NCBI GenBank assembly: GCA_021776135.1
Contig: JAJFGL010000008.1
Span: forward strand, 36,596 to 100,595
From: Kiloniellaceae bacterium
GTDB taxonomy: Bacteria > Pseudomonadota > Alphaproteobacteria > Kiloniellales > J153
Direction of reading: 5' to 3'
DNA: 64,000 nt
Shown: one piece after another, positions 53,993-64,000 of the stretch
Position numbering within the stretch: position 1 is the stretch's first letter
Layout: each line of letters begins with the position of its first letter
Translations under genes and position numbers: made by a program
Notes under the pieces: generated by a model
Database searches by the model: none
What the model was told of the DNA's origin: nothing
Seen by the model: only the letters and a program-made list of their open reading frames with translations

Positions 53993-55747
53993 TTAGGGCG
54001 TCACATAATCCTTGTACTTGTCGAGCAGGCGGATCGGCTTGCTCAAGGCGTCGCGGCGGAAGGGGTCGCCCAGTTCGCGGCTGCACATGACTTCCAGGAT
54101 CGTGGTCTTGCCCTGTTTTTGCGCATCGCAAGCCTTGTCGAGGGCCTCGCCCACGTCGCCCAGGTGGTTCACGACCACGCCCTCGGCGCCCATGGATCGG
54201 GCGATCTCGGCGAAGCTGGGGTTCTTCAGGTTCACGCCCAGGAAGCGGGTGTCGTAGAAGTCCACCTGGTTCTTTTTCTCCGCCCCCCATTGCCGGTTGT
54301 GGAAGACAACGGCGGTTACGGGGATTTCCTCGCGCACGCAGGTCAGTATCTCGCCGAAGCTCATGCCCCAGGCGCCGTCGCCCACATAGGCAACCGCCGG
54401 CCGGTCGGGGGCCGCGACCTTGGCGCCGATGACGGTCGGAAAGGCATAGCCGCAGTTGCCGAAGCTCATGGCGGCGAAGAAGCTGTTCGGCTTGTTGAAG
54501 CGCAGGTAGCTGTTCGACACCGAGCAGATGTTGCCGATATCGGTCGAGACCATGGCGTTGGACGGCAGGGCCTTCTCCAACTCGCGCAGCATTTGCCTCG
54601 GGTGCATGAGTTCGGGATCCTCGGCGCAGACTTCCTGGCTCCAGGCGTCCTTTTCGCTCGCCCAGCCGTCCAGTTCGGACTCCCAGGCCGCCTTCTGGGT
54701 TTCGATTTCGTCCATACGCGCCGGGGCATTGGCCCGGCACGCCATTTCCCGGTTCTGCAAGCGGTCGAGCAATGCCACGGCGGCGGCCTTGGCGTCGCCG
54801 CACACGCCGACGCCGATCTTTTTGACCAGGCCGAGCATGCGGTGATCGGTATCGACCTGGATGATCTTGGCGCCCTTGGGCCAGTAGTCCATCTCGTACT
54901 GGGGCAGGGTGCCGAAGGGGCCGAGGCGGGTGCCCAGGGCCAGGACCACATCGGCCTGGGCGATGAGCTTCATGCCCGCCTTGGAGCCCTGATAGCCCAG
55001 AGACCCGCACCACAGGGGATGCTCCGCCGGGAAGGAATCGTTGTGCAGGTAGGAGTTGACCACCGGCGCCTTGAGATGCTCCGCCAGGGCGATGCATTCC
55101 TCGACCCCGCCGGCGAAGACCACGCCGCCGCCCGAGACGATGACCGGGAACTTGGCTCCGGCGAGCAGGCTGGCGGCCTCGTCGAGGCTGCCTTCGCCGC
55201 CGGCGCCGCGCTCGACCGGCCGGGGGCCGGCGATCTCGACGTCCACTTCGCCGTAAAAATGATCGCGCGGGATGTTGAGCTGCGCCGGGCCGCGCTCCGC
55301 CATGGCCATGTCGAAGCAGCGGCCTGTGGTTTCGGCCATGCGGCCGGGGCTGGTCACATGGCCCTGGTACTTGGTGATCTTGGAAAAGATCGGCAGTTGC
55401 TCGGTCTCCTGAAAGCCGCCCAGGCCCATGGTCTGGGACCCGGTCTCGGGGGTGATCGCCACCACAGGGGTATGGGCCCAGTAGGCGGCGGCGATGGCGG
55501 TCACGAAATTGGTGATCCCCGGCCCGTTCTGGCCGATGCAGACGCCGTGGCGGCCGCTGACCCGCGCATAGCCGTCGGCCATGTGGGCCGAGCCTTGTTC
55601 ATGCACCGTGGGGATAAAGCGGATCCCGGCGGCGGGGAAAATATCCAGGGCATCCATGTAGGCGGAGCCCACGATCCCGAAAACTTCGGTCACGCCCTGG
55701 GCGGCCAGGGTTTCCACGAAAGCCTCGCTAGACGTCATGCGGGTCAT
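53993..55747 (-). CDS. xsc: Sulfoacetaldehyde acetyltransferase
   Basis: ThDP enzyme MTSSEAFVETLAAQGVTEVFGIVGSAYMDALDIFPAAGIRFIPTVHEQGSAHMADGYARVSGRHGVCIGQNGPGITNFVTAIAAAYWAHTPVVAITPETGS characteristic of Xsc. Confidence 0.93.
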   Translation of the reverse strand: MTRMTSSEAFVETLAAQGVTEVFGIVGSAYMDALDIFPAAGIRFIPTVHEQGSAHMADGYARVSGRHGVCIGQNGPGITNFVTAIAAAYWAHTPVVAITPETGSQTMGLGGFQETEQLPIFSKITKYQGHVTSPGRMAETTGRCFDMAMAERGPAQLNIPRDHFYGEVDVEIAGPRPVERGAGGEGSLDEAASLLAGAKFPVIVSGGGVVFAGGVEECIALAEHLKAPVVNSYLHNDSFPAEHPLWCGSLGYQGSKAGMKLIAQADVVLALGTRLGPFGTLPQYEMDYWPKGAKIIQVDTDHRMLGLVKKIGVGVCGDAKAAAVALLDRLQNREMACRANAPARMDEIETQKAAWESELDGWASEKDAWSQEVCAEDPELMHPRQMLRELEKALPSNAMVSTDIGNICSVSNSYLRFNKPNSFFAAMSFGNCGYAFPTVIGAKVAAPDRPAVAYVGDGAWGMSFGEILTCVREEIPVTAVVFHNRQWGAEKKNQVDFYDTRFLGVNLKNPSFAEIARSMGAEGVVVNHLGDVGEALDKACDAQKQGKTTILEVMCSRELGDPFRRDALSKPIRLLDKYKDYVTP

Positions 55748-55880
55748 GGCCGGTTCCTTTCTCGTGCAAGCAATATGAAGGTCTCACACCCAGGCCGGGG
55801 CCATGGGAGCGTGTCGGTGGCATGTTAGCGTTTGGGCCAAGACTGAAAAGAGCCAGATGGAAATCGCCTGTAGGGCCAGG

Positions 55881-56148
55881 CTAGAGCGTTTTCCGATCAT
55901 ACGGACCCACTCGACCGGTAGTTCGCGTCTGCTGGCTAGGCGCGGGCCGCGCCGCGGTCTTCACGACCGCAAGCGGCCCGCAACGACGTCCAGCGGGCGC
56001 GAACTACCGGCCTGCGGTGGGCCATATCCGCTCATCGGCGTCGCTCCGCCGCTTGCCCGATGCCCCGCATCGCGCGGCGCGGTGCAGCTTAGCCAAGTGA
56101 ACGGATCTGGCCCATCGAGTGGGTTCGTATGATCGGAAAACGCTCTAG
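55881..56148. repeat. MITE-like element with 34-bp terminal inverted repeats and nested internal palindromes
   Basis: CTAGAGCGTTTTCCGATCATACGGACCCACTCGA (55881-55914) vs inverted copy at 56115-56148 with one mismatch; inner arms CCGGTAGTTCGCGTCTGCTGG / CCAGCGGGCGCGAACTACCGG. Confidence 0.92.
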
Positions 56149-56216
56149 GCCTTGCCTCTTAGTCTGGGCCGGGTATCCTCATTCATAACTCCCGACGACA
56201 AACAGGTAAGGCAGCC

Positions 56217-57086
56217 ATGACTAAAGTCGCGTTCATCGGTCTCGGCGTCATGGGCTATCCCATGGCGGGTCATCTTCAAAATAAAGGTCACCAGGTGACC
56301 GTCTATAACCGCACCGCCGCCAAGGCGGAGAAATGGGCGGCGGAATTCGGCGGCGCCATAGCCAAGACGCCGCGCGCGGCGGCCGAGGGCGCGGATATCG
56401 CCTTCACCATGGTCGGTAACGACGACGATGTGCGCGCCGTGGTGCTGGGGGAGGAGGGCGCTTTCGCCGGCTTGGCCGAGGGCAAGATCCTGGTCGATCA
56501 CACCACCGCCTCCGCCGATGTGGCGCGTGAGATATACGCCATCGGCAAGGAGCAGGGCATCGCGACCCTCGACGGCCCGGTGTCGGGCGGCGAGGCGGGG
56601 GCCGTGAACGGCGTTTTGACGGTCATGTGCGGCGGCGGCGGGGCGCCCTTCGATACCGTCAAGCCGGTCATCGACAGCTATGCCAGGGCTTGCACGCTTC
56701 TGGGCGGACCAGGCGCGGGGCAGTTGACCAAGATGGTCAATCAGCTTTGCATCGCCGGCTTGCTTCAGGGCCTGTCCGAAGCCATGAATTTCGGCCAGCG
56801 GGCCGGACTGGACATGCCGGCCGTGATCGAGGTGATCGCCAAGGGCGCGGCCGGATCCTGGCAGATGGAAAACCGCGCCCCGACCATGTGCGAGGGCAAA
56901 TACGATTTCGGTTTCGCGGTCGATTGGATGCGCAAGGATCTGGGAATCTGCCTGGCCGAGGCCAAGCGCAACGGCGCCCGCCTGCCGATGGCGGCCCTGG
57001 TCGATCAGTTCTACGCCCAGGTCCAGGCCCGCGGCGGTCAACGCTGGGATACCTCCAGCCTCATGCACTTGCTGGCGAACGATTGA
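56217..57086 (+). CDS. 3-hydroxyisobutyrate dehydrogenase-family NAD(P)-dependent oxidoreductase
   Basis: KVAFIGLGVMGYPMAGHLQNKGHQVTVYNRT, DGPVSGGEAGAVNGVLTVMCGG, GAGQLTKMVNQLCIAGLLQGLSEAM. Confidence 0.94.
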   Translation: MTKVAFIGLGVMGYPMAGHLQNKGHQVTVYNRTAAKAEKWAAEFGGAIAKTPRAAAEGADIAFTMVGNDDDVRAVVLGEEGAFAGLAEGKILVDHTTASADVAREIYAIGKEQGIATLDGPVSGGEAGAVNGVLTVMCGGGGAPFDTVKPVIDSYARACTLLGGPGAGQLTKMVNQLCIAGLLQGLSEAMNFGQRAGLDMPAVIEVIAKGAAGSWQMENRAPTMCEGKYDFGFAVDWMRKDLGICLAEAKRNGARLPMAALVDQFYAQVQARGGQRWDTSSLMHLLAND

Positions 57087-57204
57087 CGCGGCAAGCCTGG
57101 GCGTGAGAGGGCTTCATTATTCTTAGCCGTCGCCCAGGAACTCGATCCGGGATTGCCCAATATATCTTCGCGGACCCGCCCGAAGAGGATCTTGGCACCG
57201 CTAA

Positions 57205-57345
57205 CCCCCCACCCCAACCCTCCCCCTCAAGGGGGGAGGGAGAAAAAAGACAGGGCGCTTCATCTCTCTCCCTCCCCCTTGGATGGGGGAGGGGCGGGGT
57301 GGGGGTGACGGCCTCGCCAAGCCTTCACGGCATTCGAAGACGCGC
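57205..57345. repeat. Palindromic GC-rich intergenic element, copy C (same orientation as B)
   Basis: CCCCCCACCCCAACCCTCCCCCTCAAGGGGGGAGGGAG...CTCCCTCCCCCTTGGATGGGGGAGGGGCGGGGTGGGGGTGAC. Confidence 0.9.
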
Positions 57346-57486
57346 CGCTTTTCTGTGTCGATAACTTCGCGGGAAGCTTGGCCTCACCGATAGGAAGTAT
57401 CTGGCCCTAATCTGCATGTCTCCCTAAGCTGTAGGCTCTTAGTGGGGGAAAGGGGTTTCGTCTCATTAAATATCAGGGAGGATGCA

Positions 57487-58410
57487 ATGAAGAAGGCATG
57501 TTCAATGCTAGGTTACCTGCTGGCGGCAGCGGGAATTTTTGGGATGGCGTCAACGGCCGGCCATGCCCAGTCCAATTCTTGGACCTTCACCGAAAACAAC
57601 AACAACGTCATCAAGGCGCAACGCGACGGCGGCGTCATGGCCGATTCGGGCGAGGTCAAGATCGATTTCTTCGGCCACATGGCCTTCCGGGTCGTCTCGC
57701 CGCGCGGCACTTCGATTATGATCGACCCCTGGCGCAACGATCCTTCCGGGTATTGGGGCGTTTGGTTTCCGAATGAGTTCCCCGCCGTGCCGGTCGACAT
57801 GGTGCTCTCCACCCACGCCCATTTCGATCACGATGCGGTTTACAAGCCCCACGCCAGCATGGTGCTGGAGCGCCTGGGCGGCGATTTCGCCCTTGGCGAC
57901 GTGAAGGTCACCGGCCTGGCGGACAAGCATATGTGCGCGGCCAAGGGCTGGTACAAATGGACCGACGCGGCGGCGGAATTCGCCCAGGATTTCTGCCCCC
58001 CGGATAACTTCATGCACATGGATAACTATATCCAGGTGGTGGAAACCGGCGGCTTGAGAATCGCCCACTGGGGCGATAACCGGCCCAACCCGGCCGATCA
58101 TGTCATGGCCAAGTTGCAGAACGTGGACGTTTTGATCCTCACCATAGACGGGTCGCAGCATATCTTGAGCTACGGCGACATCGCTGATGCCATCGCCAAC
58201 ATCAAGCCGAAGATCGTGATCCCCGGCCACTACTACACCAAGGGCGCGTCCAGCGTTCTGACCACCTTGAGCGACGCCGAGGATTGGGTAAGCAAGCAGT
58301 CCGATGTCGTCAGGCTGACAAACTCAAGCCTGAGCTTGAAGGCGAGCGAGGTCAAAAAAATGACCGGCACCAGCGTCTATTATTTCGGCGCCAACTTCAC
58401 CACCGAATAA
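57487..58410 (+). CDS. Secreted MBL-fold metallohydrolase (UlaG/beta-lactamase-like)
   Basis: Signal peptide MKKACSMLGYLLAAAGIFGMASTAGHAQ; STHAHFDHDAVYKPH; HWGDNRP; VIPGHYYT. Confidence 0.87.
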   Translation: MKKACSMLGYLLAAAGIFGMASTAGHAQSNSWTFTENNNNVIKAQRDGGVMADSGEVKIDFFGHMAFRVVSPRGTSIMIDPWRNDPSGYWGVWFPNEFPAVPVDMVLSTHAHFDHDAVYKPHASMVLERLGGDFALGDVKVTGLADKHMCAAKGWYKWTDAAAEFAQDFCPPDNFMHMDNYIQVVETGGLRIAHWGDNRPNPADHVMAKLQNVDVLILTIDGSQHILSYGDIADAIANIKPKIVIPGHYYTKGASSVLTTLSDAEDWVSKQSDVVRLTNSSLSLKASEVKKMTGTSVYYFGANFTTE

Positions 58411-58421
58411 GCGGACGAAAT

Positions 58422-58455
58422 AAATGAGGGCCGGCGAAACACCCGGCCCTCATTT
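58422..58455. terminator. Perfect 13-bp hairpin, probable (bidirectional) terminator
   Basis: AAATGAGGGCCGGcgaaacacCCGGCCCTCATTT. Confidence 0.75.
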
Positions 58456-58645
58456 AAACGGGGAAAAACTGATTGAACAGCGCCGGCCGTCTGGCAGGGT
58501 GCGATAACAGGCATCGGGATGGTTCGGCCGATCGATGCGGAAACGCACATGAGAGGGCAGGGGATCAACTCTGCGAATAGCTGTGCTTCTGCCGGCCGGC
58601 GTCGTTGTAATCGACGTGGCGATCGTCGAAGCCGTAGCGGTCTAA

Positions 58646-58807
58646 ATGCAGAAAAAGATCATCCGAGACTTCATCAGCGGCGACGGGCGAAAGAAGGTGG
58701 ATGGCTGGTTACCGCACTACATGGCGTTCCCGTTTAAGGCCTACACGAAGGGCGGCGGGGGACGGCTCACCGACAATACGGCCCGCATTAAGTCGCTGAT
58801 TTCCTGA
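58646..58807 (+). CDS. Possible 53-aa small protein or gene remnant
   Basis: MQKKIIRDFISGDGRKKVDGWLPHYMAFPFKAYTKGGGGRLTDNTARIKSLIS*, followed by hairpin + TTT at 58830-58860; below ORF-track cutoff. Confidence 0.3.
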   Translation: MQKKIIRDFISGDGRKKVDGWLPHYMAFPFKAYTKGGGGRLTDNTARIKSLIS

Positions 58808-58829
58808 AACCGGTGGCGGTAGGCGGGAG

Positions 58830-58860
58830 CGGCCCTCTCACCCGAACGGGAGGGCCGTTT
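58830..58860 (+). terminator. Probable terminator hairpin
   Basis: CGGCCCTCtcacccgaacgGGAGGGCCGTTT. Confidence 0.55.
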
Positions 58861-58921
58861 CCGGCCCAAAGTTGCCTGTCGTCGCGTTCGCGACGAACGA
58901 CCTTTTCTCCCCTCATCTTGT

Positions 58922-59497
58922 TCAATCGCGTCTGTAGATGCTCATCACCACGCCATTCGAAGTGGATGCAGTTTTCCTGAGGCTTACGTTCGTAGGGACG
59001 GAACCTTCGTCGAATAAGCGTTTTCCCGCACCCACCACGACAGGAAACGTCCATAGCCGAAACTCATCAATGAGCTGGTGGGTGAGTAGGGTCTGGAGAA
59101 GTTGCGAGCTGCCGTGAACTTGTAGCAGCGGACCATCGCTTTCCTTGAGTTTCGCGATTTCCGCTGGCACGTCACCTGTGATTTGTACCGAGTTTTCCCA
59201 ATCGAGGCCATTTGCGCGCGATGTCGCGACATACTTGGTTGCGTCGTTGAGCTTTTTTCCATGGACGGACTCGGGGGCGTTTGGCCAGTACCCGGCAAAG
59301 GCATCGTATGTCTTACGACCAAACAGAAGGTCAAACGGTTGCGACATCGCCTCGTGCTCTACCTGCTCCATCACCTCGGACCAGTAGCTGGCTGCCCAGC
59401 CGAAGCCACCAGAAGTATCTTCTTCACGCATGCCAGGTGCCTGCATCTGCATAACGCCGTCAAGCGTGATAAACGTCAAAACAGCGAGGTCTCTCAT
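58922..59497 (-). CDS. Dihydrofolate reductase-family (RibD C-terminal-like) protein
   Basis: MRDLAVLTFITLDGVMQMQAPGMREEDTSGGFGWAASYW, LLFGRKTYDAFAGYWP, LLQVHGSSQLLQTLLTHQLIDEFRLWTFPVVVGAGKRLF. Confidence 0.92.
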   Translation of the reverse strand: MRDLAVLTFITLDGVMQMQAPGMREEDTSGGFGWAASYWSEVMEQVEHEAMSQPFDLLFGRKTYDAFAGYWPNAPESVHGKKLNDATKYVATSRANGLDWENSVQITGDVPAEIAKLKESDGPLLQVHGSSQLLQTLLTHQLIDEFRLWTFPVVVGAGKRLFDEGSVPTNVSLRKTASTSNGVVMSIYRRD

Positions 59498-59507
59498 TTT
59501 CGACTCC

Positions 59508-59879
59508 TTAGCTTACGCTCTTTTTTCTTTTTCGGTTTTTTAGGCGGAAGCGCTTGAACAGACTCGACGCCTTGCCGCCGACGATCCAGCGCATCGCAGG
59601 ATCACGCCCGAGCCGGTCGGCGTCGTTGACATCTTCGTATCCGGCCAATCGGCCATAGACCGACTGGCGCAGGAGGCCGATCAGACGATGCCAGCCGTTC
59701 TTGCCCGTTCTCATGTCAGCGATCAGGTCTCCCGACAGTGCAGTCAGGCCAAGGGCCTCGTCCAGTTCGCGATAGGCGAGCAGACCAGCATCGGAGGTGA
59801 CCTGTGAACCATGGAACTCCAGCCTGAGCCGCCGACCCGAGTCACCCTTCGGATTCCGCGTCCAAACCGCCCTCCACAT
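59508..59879 (-). mobile_element. Truncated IS1380-family-type transposase (N-terminal part only)
   Basis: LEFHGSQVTSDAGLLAYRELDEALGLTALSGDLIADMRTGKNGWHRLIGLLRQSVYGRLAGYEDVNDADRLGRDPAMRWIVGGKAS, then unrelated Lys/Arg-rich tail; catalytic remainder absent. Confidence 0.82.
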
Positions 59880-59980
59880 GATCTACGCCTCTGATTTCTA
59901 TATCAGAATCAGACGCAAAGAGCATCAGATAGATGGGTCACCTGGGTAATGCGGGTTAAAATTATCGGCGCTCCTTGATA

Positions 59981-60778
59981 TTAGCCCGCCGCTTCGACCG
60001 CCCGCTTGGCCATGACGCCGATCAGGTGGGCGCGGTAGCCGGCGGAGGCATGGAGGTCGGCGTTCAGATCGCTATCGGGAATGCTTATCCCGGCCAGGGC
60101 CTCGGCGCTGAAGTTTCCGCCCAGGGCGCTTTCCATGGCCGCGGCCCGGAACACGCCGTTCTGGCCGGCGCCGGTAACCGCGACCCGCACCCCACCCGCG
60201 CCCTTGGAAACCATGACCCCGACCACCGCATAGCGCGAGGCCGGGTTCGGGAATTTGGCGTAGCCTGCTTTCTCCGGCACCGGAAAGGATACCGAGAGGA
60301 CGATCTCGTCGTCGGCGAGGGCGGTCTCGAACAGGCCGGTGAAAAAGTCGTCGGCGGCGAGTTCGCGTTTCGAGGTCTTCACGCTCGCGCCCAGTCCGAG
60401 CAGGGCCGCCGGGTAATCGGCCGCCGGGTCGTTGTTGGCGATTGAGCCGCCCAGGGTGCCCTTGTTGCGGACCTGCGGATCGCCGATGCTTTCGGCGGCG
60501 GCGGCCAGGGCGGGGATCTTGGACTTTACCGTCGCATTGCCCGCGACCTCGGCATGGGTGGTGCCCGCGCCGATAACAACGGCGCCGCCCGATTCCGAGA
60601 TGCCGCTCATGCCGGATATGCCGCCCAGGTCGATCACATCGGAAGGGCTGGCCAGGCGTTGCTTCATGGTCGGCAGAAGAGTTTGCCCGCCGCTCATCAG
60701 TTTGCCGTCCGATGCCTGGGTGAGCGCGCTCACCGCTTCGTCGATGGATTTCGGCCGGCGATAGTTAAAATCGTACAT
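59981..60778 (-). CDS. coxM: Molybdenum hydroxylase FAD-binding (CoxM-like) subunit
   Basis: MYDFNYRRPKSIDEAVSALTQASDGKLMSGGQTLLPTMKQRLASPSDVIDLGGI, IGDPQVRNKGTLGGSIANNDPAADYPAALLGLGA. Confidence 0.92.
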   Translation of the reverse strand: MYDFNYRRPKSIDEAVSALTQASDGKLMSGGQTLLPTMKQRLASPSDVIDLGGISGMSGISESGGAVVIGAGTTHAEVAGNATVKSKIPALAAAAESIGDPQVRNKGTLGGSIANNDPAADYPAALLGLGASVKTSKRELAADDFFTGLFETALADDEIVLSVSFPVPEKAGYAKFPNPASRYAVVGVMVSKGAGGVRVAVTGAGQNGVFRAAAMESALGGNFSAEALAGISIPDSDLNADLHASAGYRAHLIGVMAKRAVEAAG

Positions 60779-60791
60779 GTTGCGTTTCTCC

Positions 60792-63155
60792 CTATTCTGC
60801 GGCCTGGGCGCTGGATTGCAGCGCGCGCCAGACTTTTTCCGGCGTCGCCGGCATGTCGATATCGGTGCCGATGGCATCGACCACGGCGTTCAGCATGGCC
60901 ACGGGCGACCCGATGGCGCCGGCCTCGCCGCAGCCTTTCACGCCCATGGGATTATGCGGGCAGGGCTGGTTGGTTTCCTCGGTTCTGAAGGCGGGGAAGT
61001 TATCGGCCCTGGGCATGCAGTAATCCATCAGCGAGCCGGTAAGCAGTTGCCCGTCGCCGTCATAGACGCATTGCTCGTAAAGCGCCTGTCCGATGCCCTG
61101 GGCGAAGCCGCCGTGCAGTTGACCTTGGACAATCATGGGGTTCATGACGATTCCCACATCGTCGATTCCGACCATGTCCATGATCGTCACCACGCCGGTG
61201 TCGGGATCGACCTCGACCTCGGCGAAATAGGCGCCCGAGGGGAAGGTGAAGTTGGCCGGGTCGAAGAAGGCCGTCTCGTCGAGGCCGGGTTCCAACTCGT
61301 CGAGGGGATAGTTGTGGGGCACATAGGCCGCGAAAGCGACCTCGGCCATGGTTTTGGTTCTGTCGGTGCCCGCCACGGTGTAGGTGCCGTCCGCGTACTC
61401 CAGATCGTCGGCGGAAGCCTCGAGCAGATGCGCCGCGATCTTGCGGCCCTTTTCGATGACCTTTTGCGCCGCCTTGTAGATGGCGCCGCCGCCGACCGGC
61501 CCGGAACGCGAGCCGTAAGTCCCCATGCCGAAGGGCACCACGGCGGTATCGCCGTGAACGATCTCGATACTGTCGTAGGGCACCCCAAGCTGATCGGAGA
61601 CGATCTGCGCGAAGACCGTTTCATGGCCTTGGCCGTGGGAGTGACTACCGGTGAAGACGGTCACGCTGCCGGTCGGGTTGAACTTGATGTTGGCCGATTC
61701 CCACTGGCCGACGCCGCCGCCAAGGGCGCCGACAACCGCCGAGGGGGCGAGACCGCAAGCTTCGATCCAGCATGACAGGCCGAGGCCGCGCAGCTTGCCG
61801 CGCGACGCCGATTCCTGCTTGCGGGCGGCGAAGCCGTCGTAGTCGATGACCTCCTTGGCCCGGTCGAGCAGCAAATTGAAATCGCCGGAATCGTACTGCA
61901 CCAGGCAAGGCGACTGATAAGGAAACTGATCCTTGGGGATGAAATTCTTCCGCCGCAGCTCAGTGGAATCCATGCCCAGTTCACGGGCCGCCTTATCGAC
62001 CAGACGCTCGACCACGAAGGTCGCCTCGGGCCGCCCGGCGCCGCGGTAGGCATCGACCGGCGCCGTGTTGGTGAAGACGGTCTTGACCTCGCCGTAAACC
62101 GCCGGGGTCTTGTATTGCCCGGCCAGCAAGCAGCCGTAGAGGTAACTGGGCGTGGCGGTCGAAAAGATCTGATTGTGGGCGCCCACGTTGGCCAGGGTGG
62201 AAACCCTTAAGCCCAGGAAGGTGCCGTCCTTATCGACGGCGAGTTCGGCGTGCGTATCGTGATCGCGCCCGTGGGCGTCGGTCAGGAAAGCGGCCGAGCG
62301 GTCGGCCACCCACTTAACCGGGCGGCCCAGCTTGCGCGCCGCCCAGAGAGTGACGATCTCGTCGCGGTAAACGTAAATCTTGGAGCCGAAACCGCCGCCG
62401 ACATCCGGCGCCACGACCCGCAGCTTGTTTTCCGGGCCCAGGCCTATGAAGGCGGCCAGGACCAGCCGCGCCACATGAGGATTCTGGCTGGTGGTGTACA
62501 GCGTCATGGTCTCGGTGCCGCTGTCGTAATCGCCGATCGCCGCGCGGGGTTCGATCGCGTTGGGGATCAGGCGGTTGTTGTGGATGTGAATCTTGGTGAC
62601 ATGATGGGCATTGGCGAAGGCCGCGTCGGTGGCGGCCTTGTCGCCGATCTCCCAGTCGAAGCACAGGTTGCCCGGCGCGTCGTCGTGAAGCTGCGGCGCC
62701 GAACCGGCCAGGGCGTCCTTCATCTTGGTGACCGCCGGCTGAATATCGTAATCGACCTCGATCTGCTCGGCCGCGTCCCTGGCCTGAGCCAGGGTCTCGG
62801 CGACCACGACCGCGACTTGTTCGCCAACGAAGTTGACCCGGTCGGAGGCCAGGGCGCTGACCGCGGGAGAGGTATGAGGCTGACCGTTCTTCTGGGTCAC
62901 GACCCAGCCGCAGATCGGTCCGCCAATTCCGTCGGCGGCAAGGTCGGCGGCGGTGAAGACCCCGATCACGCCGGGGGCTTGCTTGGCCGCGCCCGTGTCG
63001 ATGCCGTTGATCTTGGCCCGCGCGTGGGGCGATAACAGAAAATAGGCGTAGGCTTGCCCGGTCAGGTCGATGTCGTCCGTGTAGCGGCCCTTGCCGGTGA
63101 GGAAGCGGTTGTCTTCCTTGCGGCGGACGCTGGCGCCAATTCCCGTTTCCGACAT
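60792..63155 (-). CDS. coxL: Molybdenum hydroxylase large subunit, CoxL form II type
   Basis: [25 protein letters not shown], Mo-site motif AYRGAGR (form II), [70 protein letters not shown]. Confidence 0.92.
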   Translation of the reverse strand: MSETGIGASVRRKEDNRFLTGKGRYTDDIDLTGQAYAYFLLSPHARAKINGIDTGAAKQAPGVIGVFTAADLAADGIGGPICGWVVTQKNGQPHTSPAVSALASDRVNFVGEQVAVVVAETLAQARDAAEQIEVDYDIQPAVTKMKDALAGSAPQLHDDAPGNLCFDWEIGDKAATDAAFANAHHVTKIHIHNNRLIPNAIEPRAAIGDYDSGTETMTLYTTSQNPHVARLVLAAFIGLGPENKLRVVAPDVGGGFGSKIYVYRDEIVTLWAARKLGRPVKWVADRSAAFLTDAHGRDHDTHAELAVDKDGTFLGLRVSTLANVGAHNQIFSTATPSYLYGCLLAGQYKTPAVYGEVKTVFTNTAPVDAYRGAGRPEATFVVERLVDKAARELGMDSTELRRKNFIPKDQFPYQSPCLVQYDSGDFNLLLDRAKEVIDYDGFAARKQESASRGKLRGLGLSCWIEACGLAPSAVVGALGGGVGQWESANIKFNPTGSVTVFTGSHSHGQGHETVFAQIVSDQLGVPYDSIEIVHGDTAVVPFGMGTYGSRSGPVGGGAIYKAAQKVIEKGRKIAAHLLEASADDLEYADGTYTVAGTDRTKTMAEVAFAAYVPHNYPLDELEPGLDETAFFDPANFTFPSGAYFAEVEVDPDTGVVTIMDMVGIDDVGIVMNPMIVQGQLHGGFAQGIGQALYEQCVYDGDGQLLTGSLMDYCMPRADNFPAFRTEETNQPCPHNPMGVKGCGEAGAIGSPVAMLNAVVDAIGTDIDMPATPEKVWRALQSSAQAAE

Positions 63156-63159
63156 GGCT

Positions 63160-63627
<468 letters not shown>

Positions 63628-63775
63628 CGGTTATGTCTCCCCTTGCGGCGGTGCGGCCCAAACCGGGCCGGGTTTCTTATTGTCTCTTGGTCTTAAGTTT
63701 GTTGCCACGGGGCGCCGAGGTCAAGTCCAAGGCGCCCAGAGCCCGGTAATCGTATTTGACGTGGCAGTCCCGCCG

Positions 63776-63860
63776 GTGCGTCCTTCGTCCTTCGACAGGC
63801 TCAGGATGAGGATGAACAGGCTCAGGATGAGGATGAAACGTGTGTGGCATAAAGAAAAAC
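63776..63860. repeat. Degenerate copy of the CCTTCGACAGGCTCAGGATGAGGA element
   Basis: Shares GTGCGTCCTTCG...ACAGGCTCAGGATGAGGA...TGTGTGGCATAAA with 9266-9316, with an internal tandem duplication and loss of the right arm. Confidence 0.8.
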
Positions 63861-64000
63861 CCTCATCCTGGAGACCTTTGCGCGGCGCGCCTTGAGAGCC
63901 GGTATTCGATGGATATTTGTATTGAGCGGGGTTGCGGCGGTTGAATTGCCTGCTTGGCCTAGCGGATTGACCCCGTTTCGGCCTGTTTTCTTGATTTTAG

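Noticed and set aside
54119-55828. 569-aa plus-strand ORF antisense to xsc
   Set aside because: Composition typical of antisense shadow (His/Gly/Ala/Asp-rich, no motif); xsc on the minus strand is unambiguous.

Overview
64 kb of high-GC chromosomal DNA, most consistent with an alphaproteobacterium (Rhodospirillales-like; inferred from gene content and order). The backbone is housekeeping: ppiD, tpiA-secG-pyrG-kdsA ... eno ... ftsB-pdhA-pdhB-pdhC ... lpdA-lipA-coq10-like, then CPBP/cinA/pgpA/ispDF, dusB-ntrB-ntrC-ntrY-ntrX-trkA-dat-HAD-hfq-hflX-IMPase. Accessory blocks interrupt or follow it: (i) ubiM-like + ars operon (arsR-arsC-acr3 + aquaporin remnant) + MBL between kdsA and eno; (ii) GMC oxidoreductase / enolase-superfamily / gene remnants / orphan 248-aa gene / AGCS symporter / UspA between eno and ftsB; (iii) an AT-rich islet with a broken cupin and two small hypothetical ORFs between pdhC and lpdA; (iv) a DMGDH-like gene plus a taurine/sulfoacetaldehyde-type cluster (ald, HOT-like Fe-ADH, omega-aminotransferase, MocR regulator, ackA, tauE/safE, xsc) bracketed by copies of a palindromic repeat; (v) a truncated IS1380-type transposase and a form II coxSLM-type molybdenum hydroxylase operon. 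No CRISPR array, rRNA, confident tRNA, prophage or recognisable defence system was seen. The most interesting signals are the junction-level remnants (AGCS 3' duplicate fused to a PhyH tail, aquaporin tail behind acr3, broken cupin), the several families of small palindromic elements, a probable leaderless arsR with its operator abutting the start codon, and the ackA-for-pta arrangement beside xsc. I did not find clear evidence of a wholly novel system.
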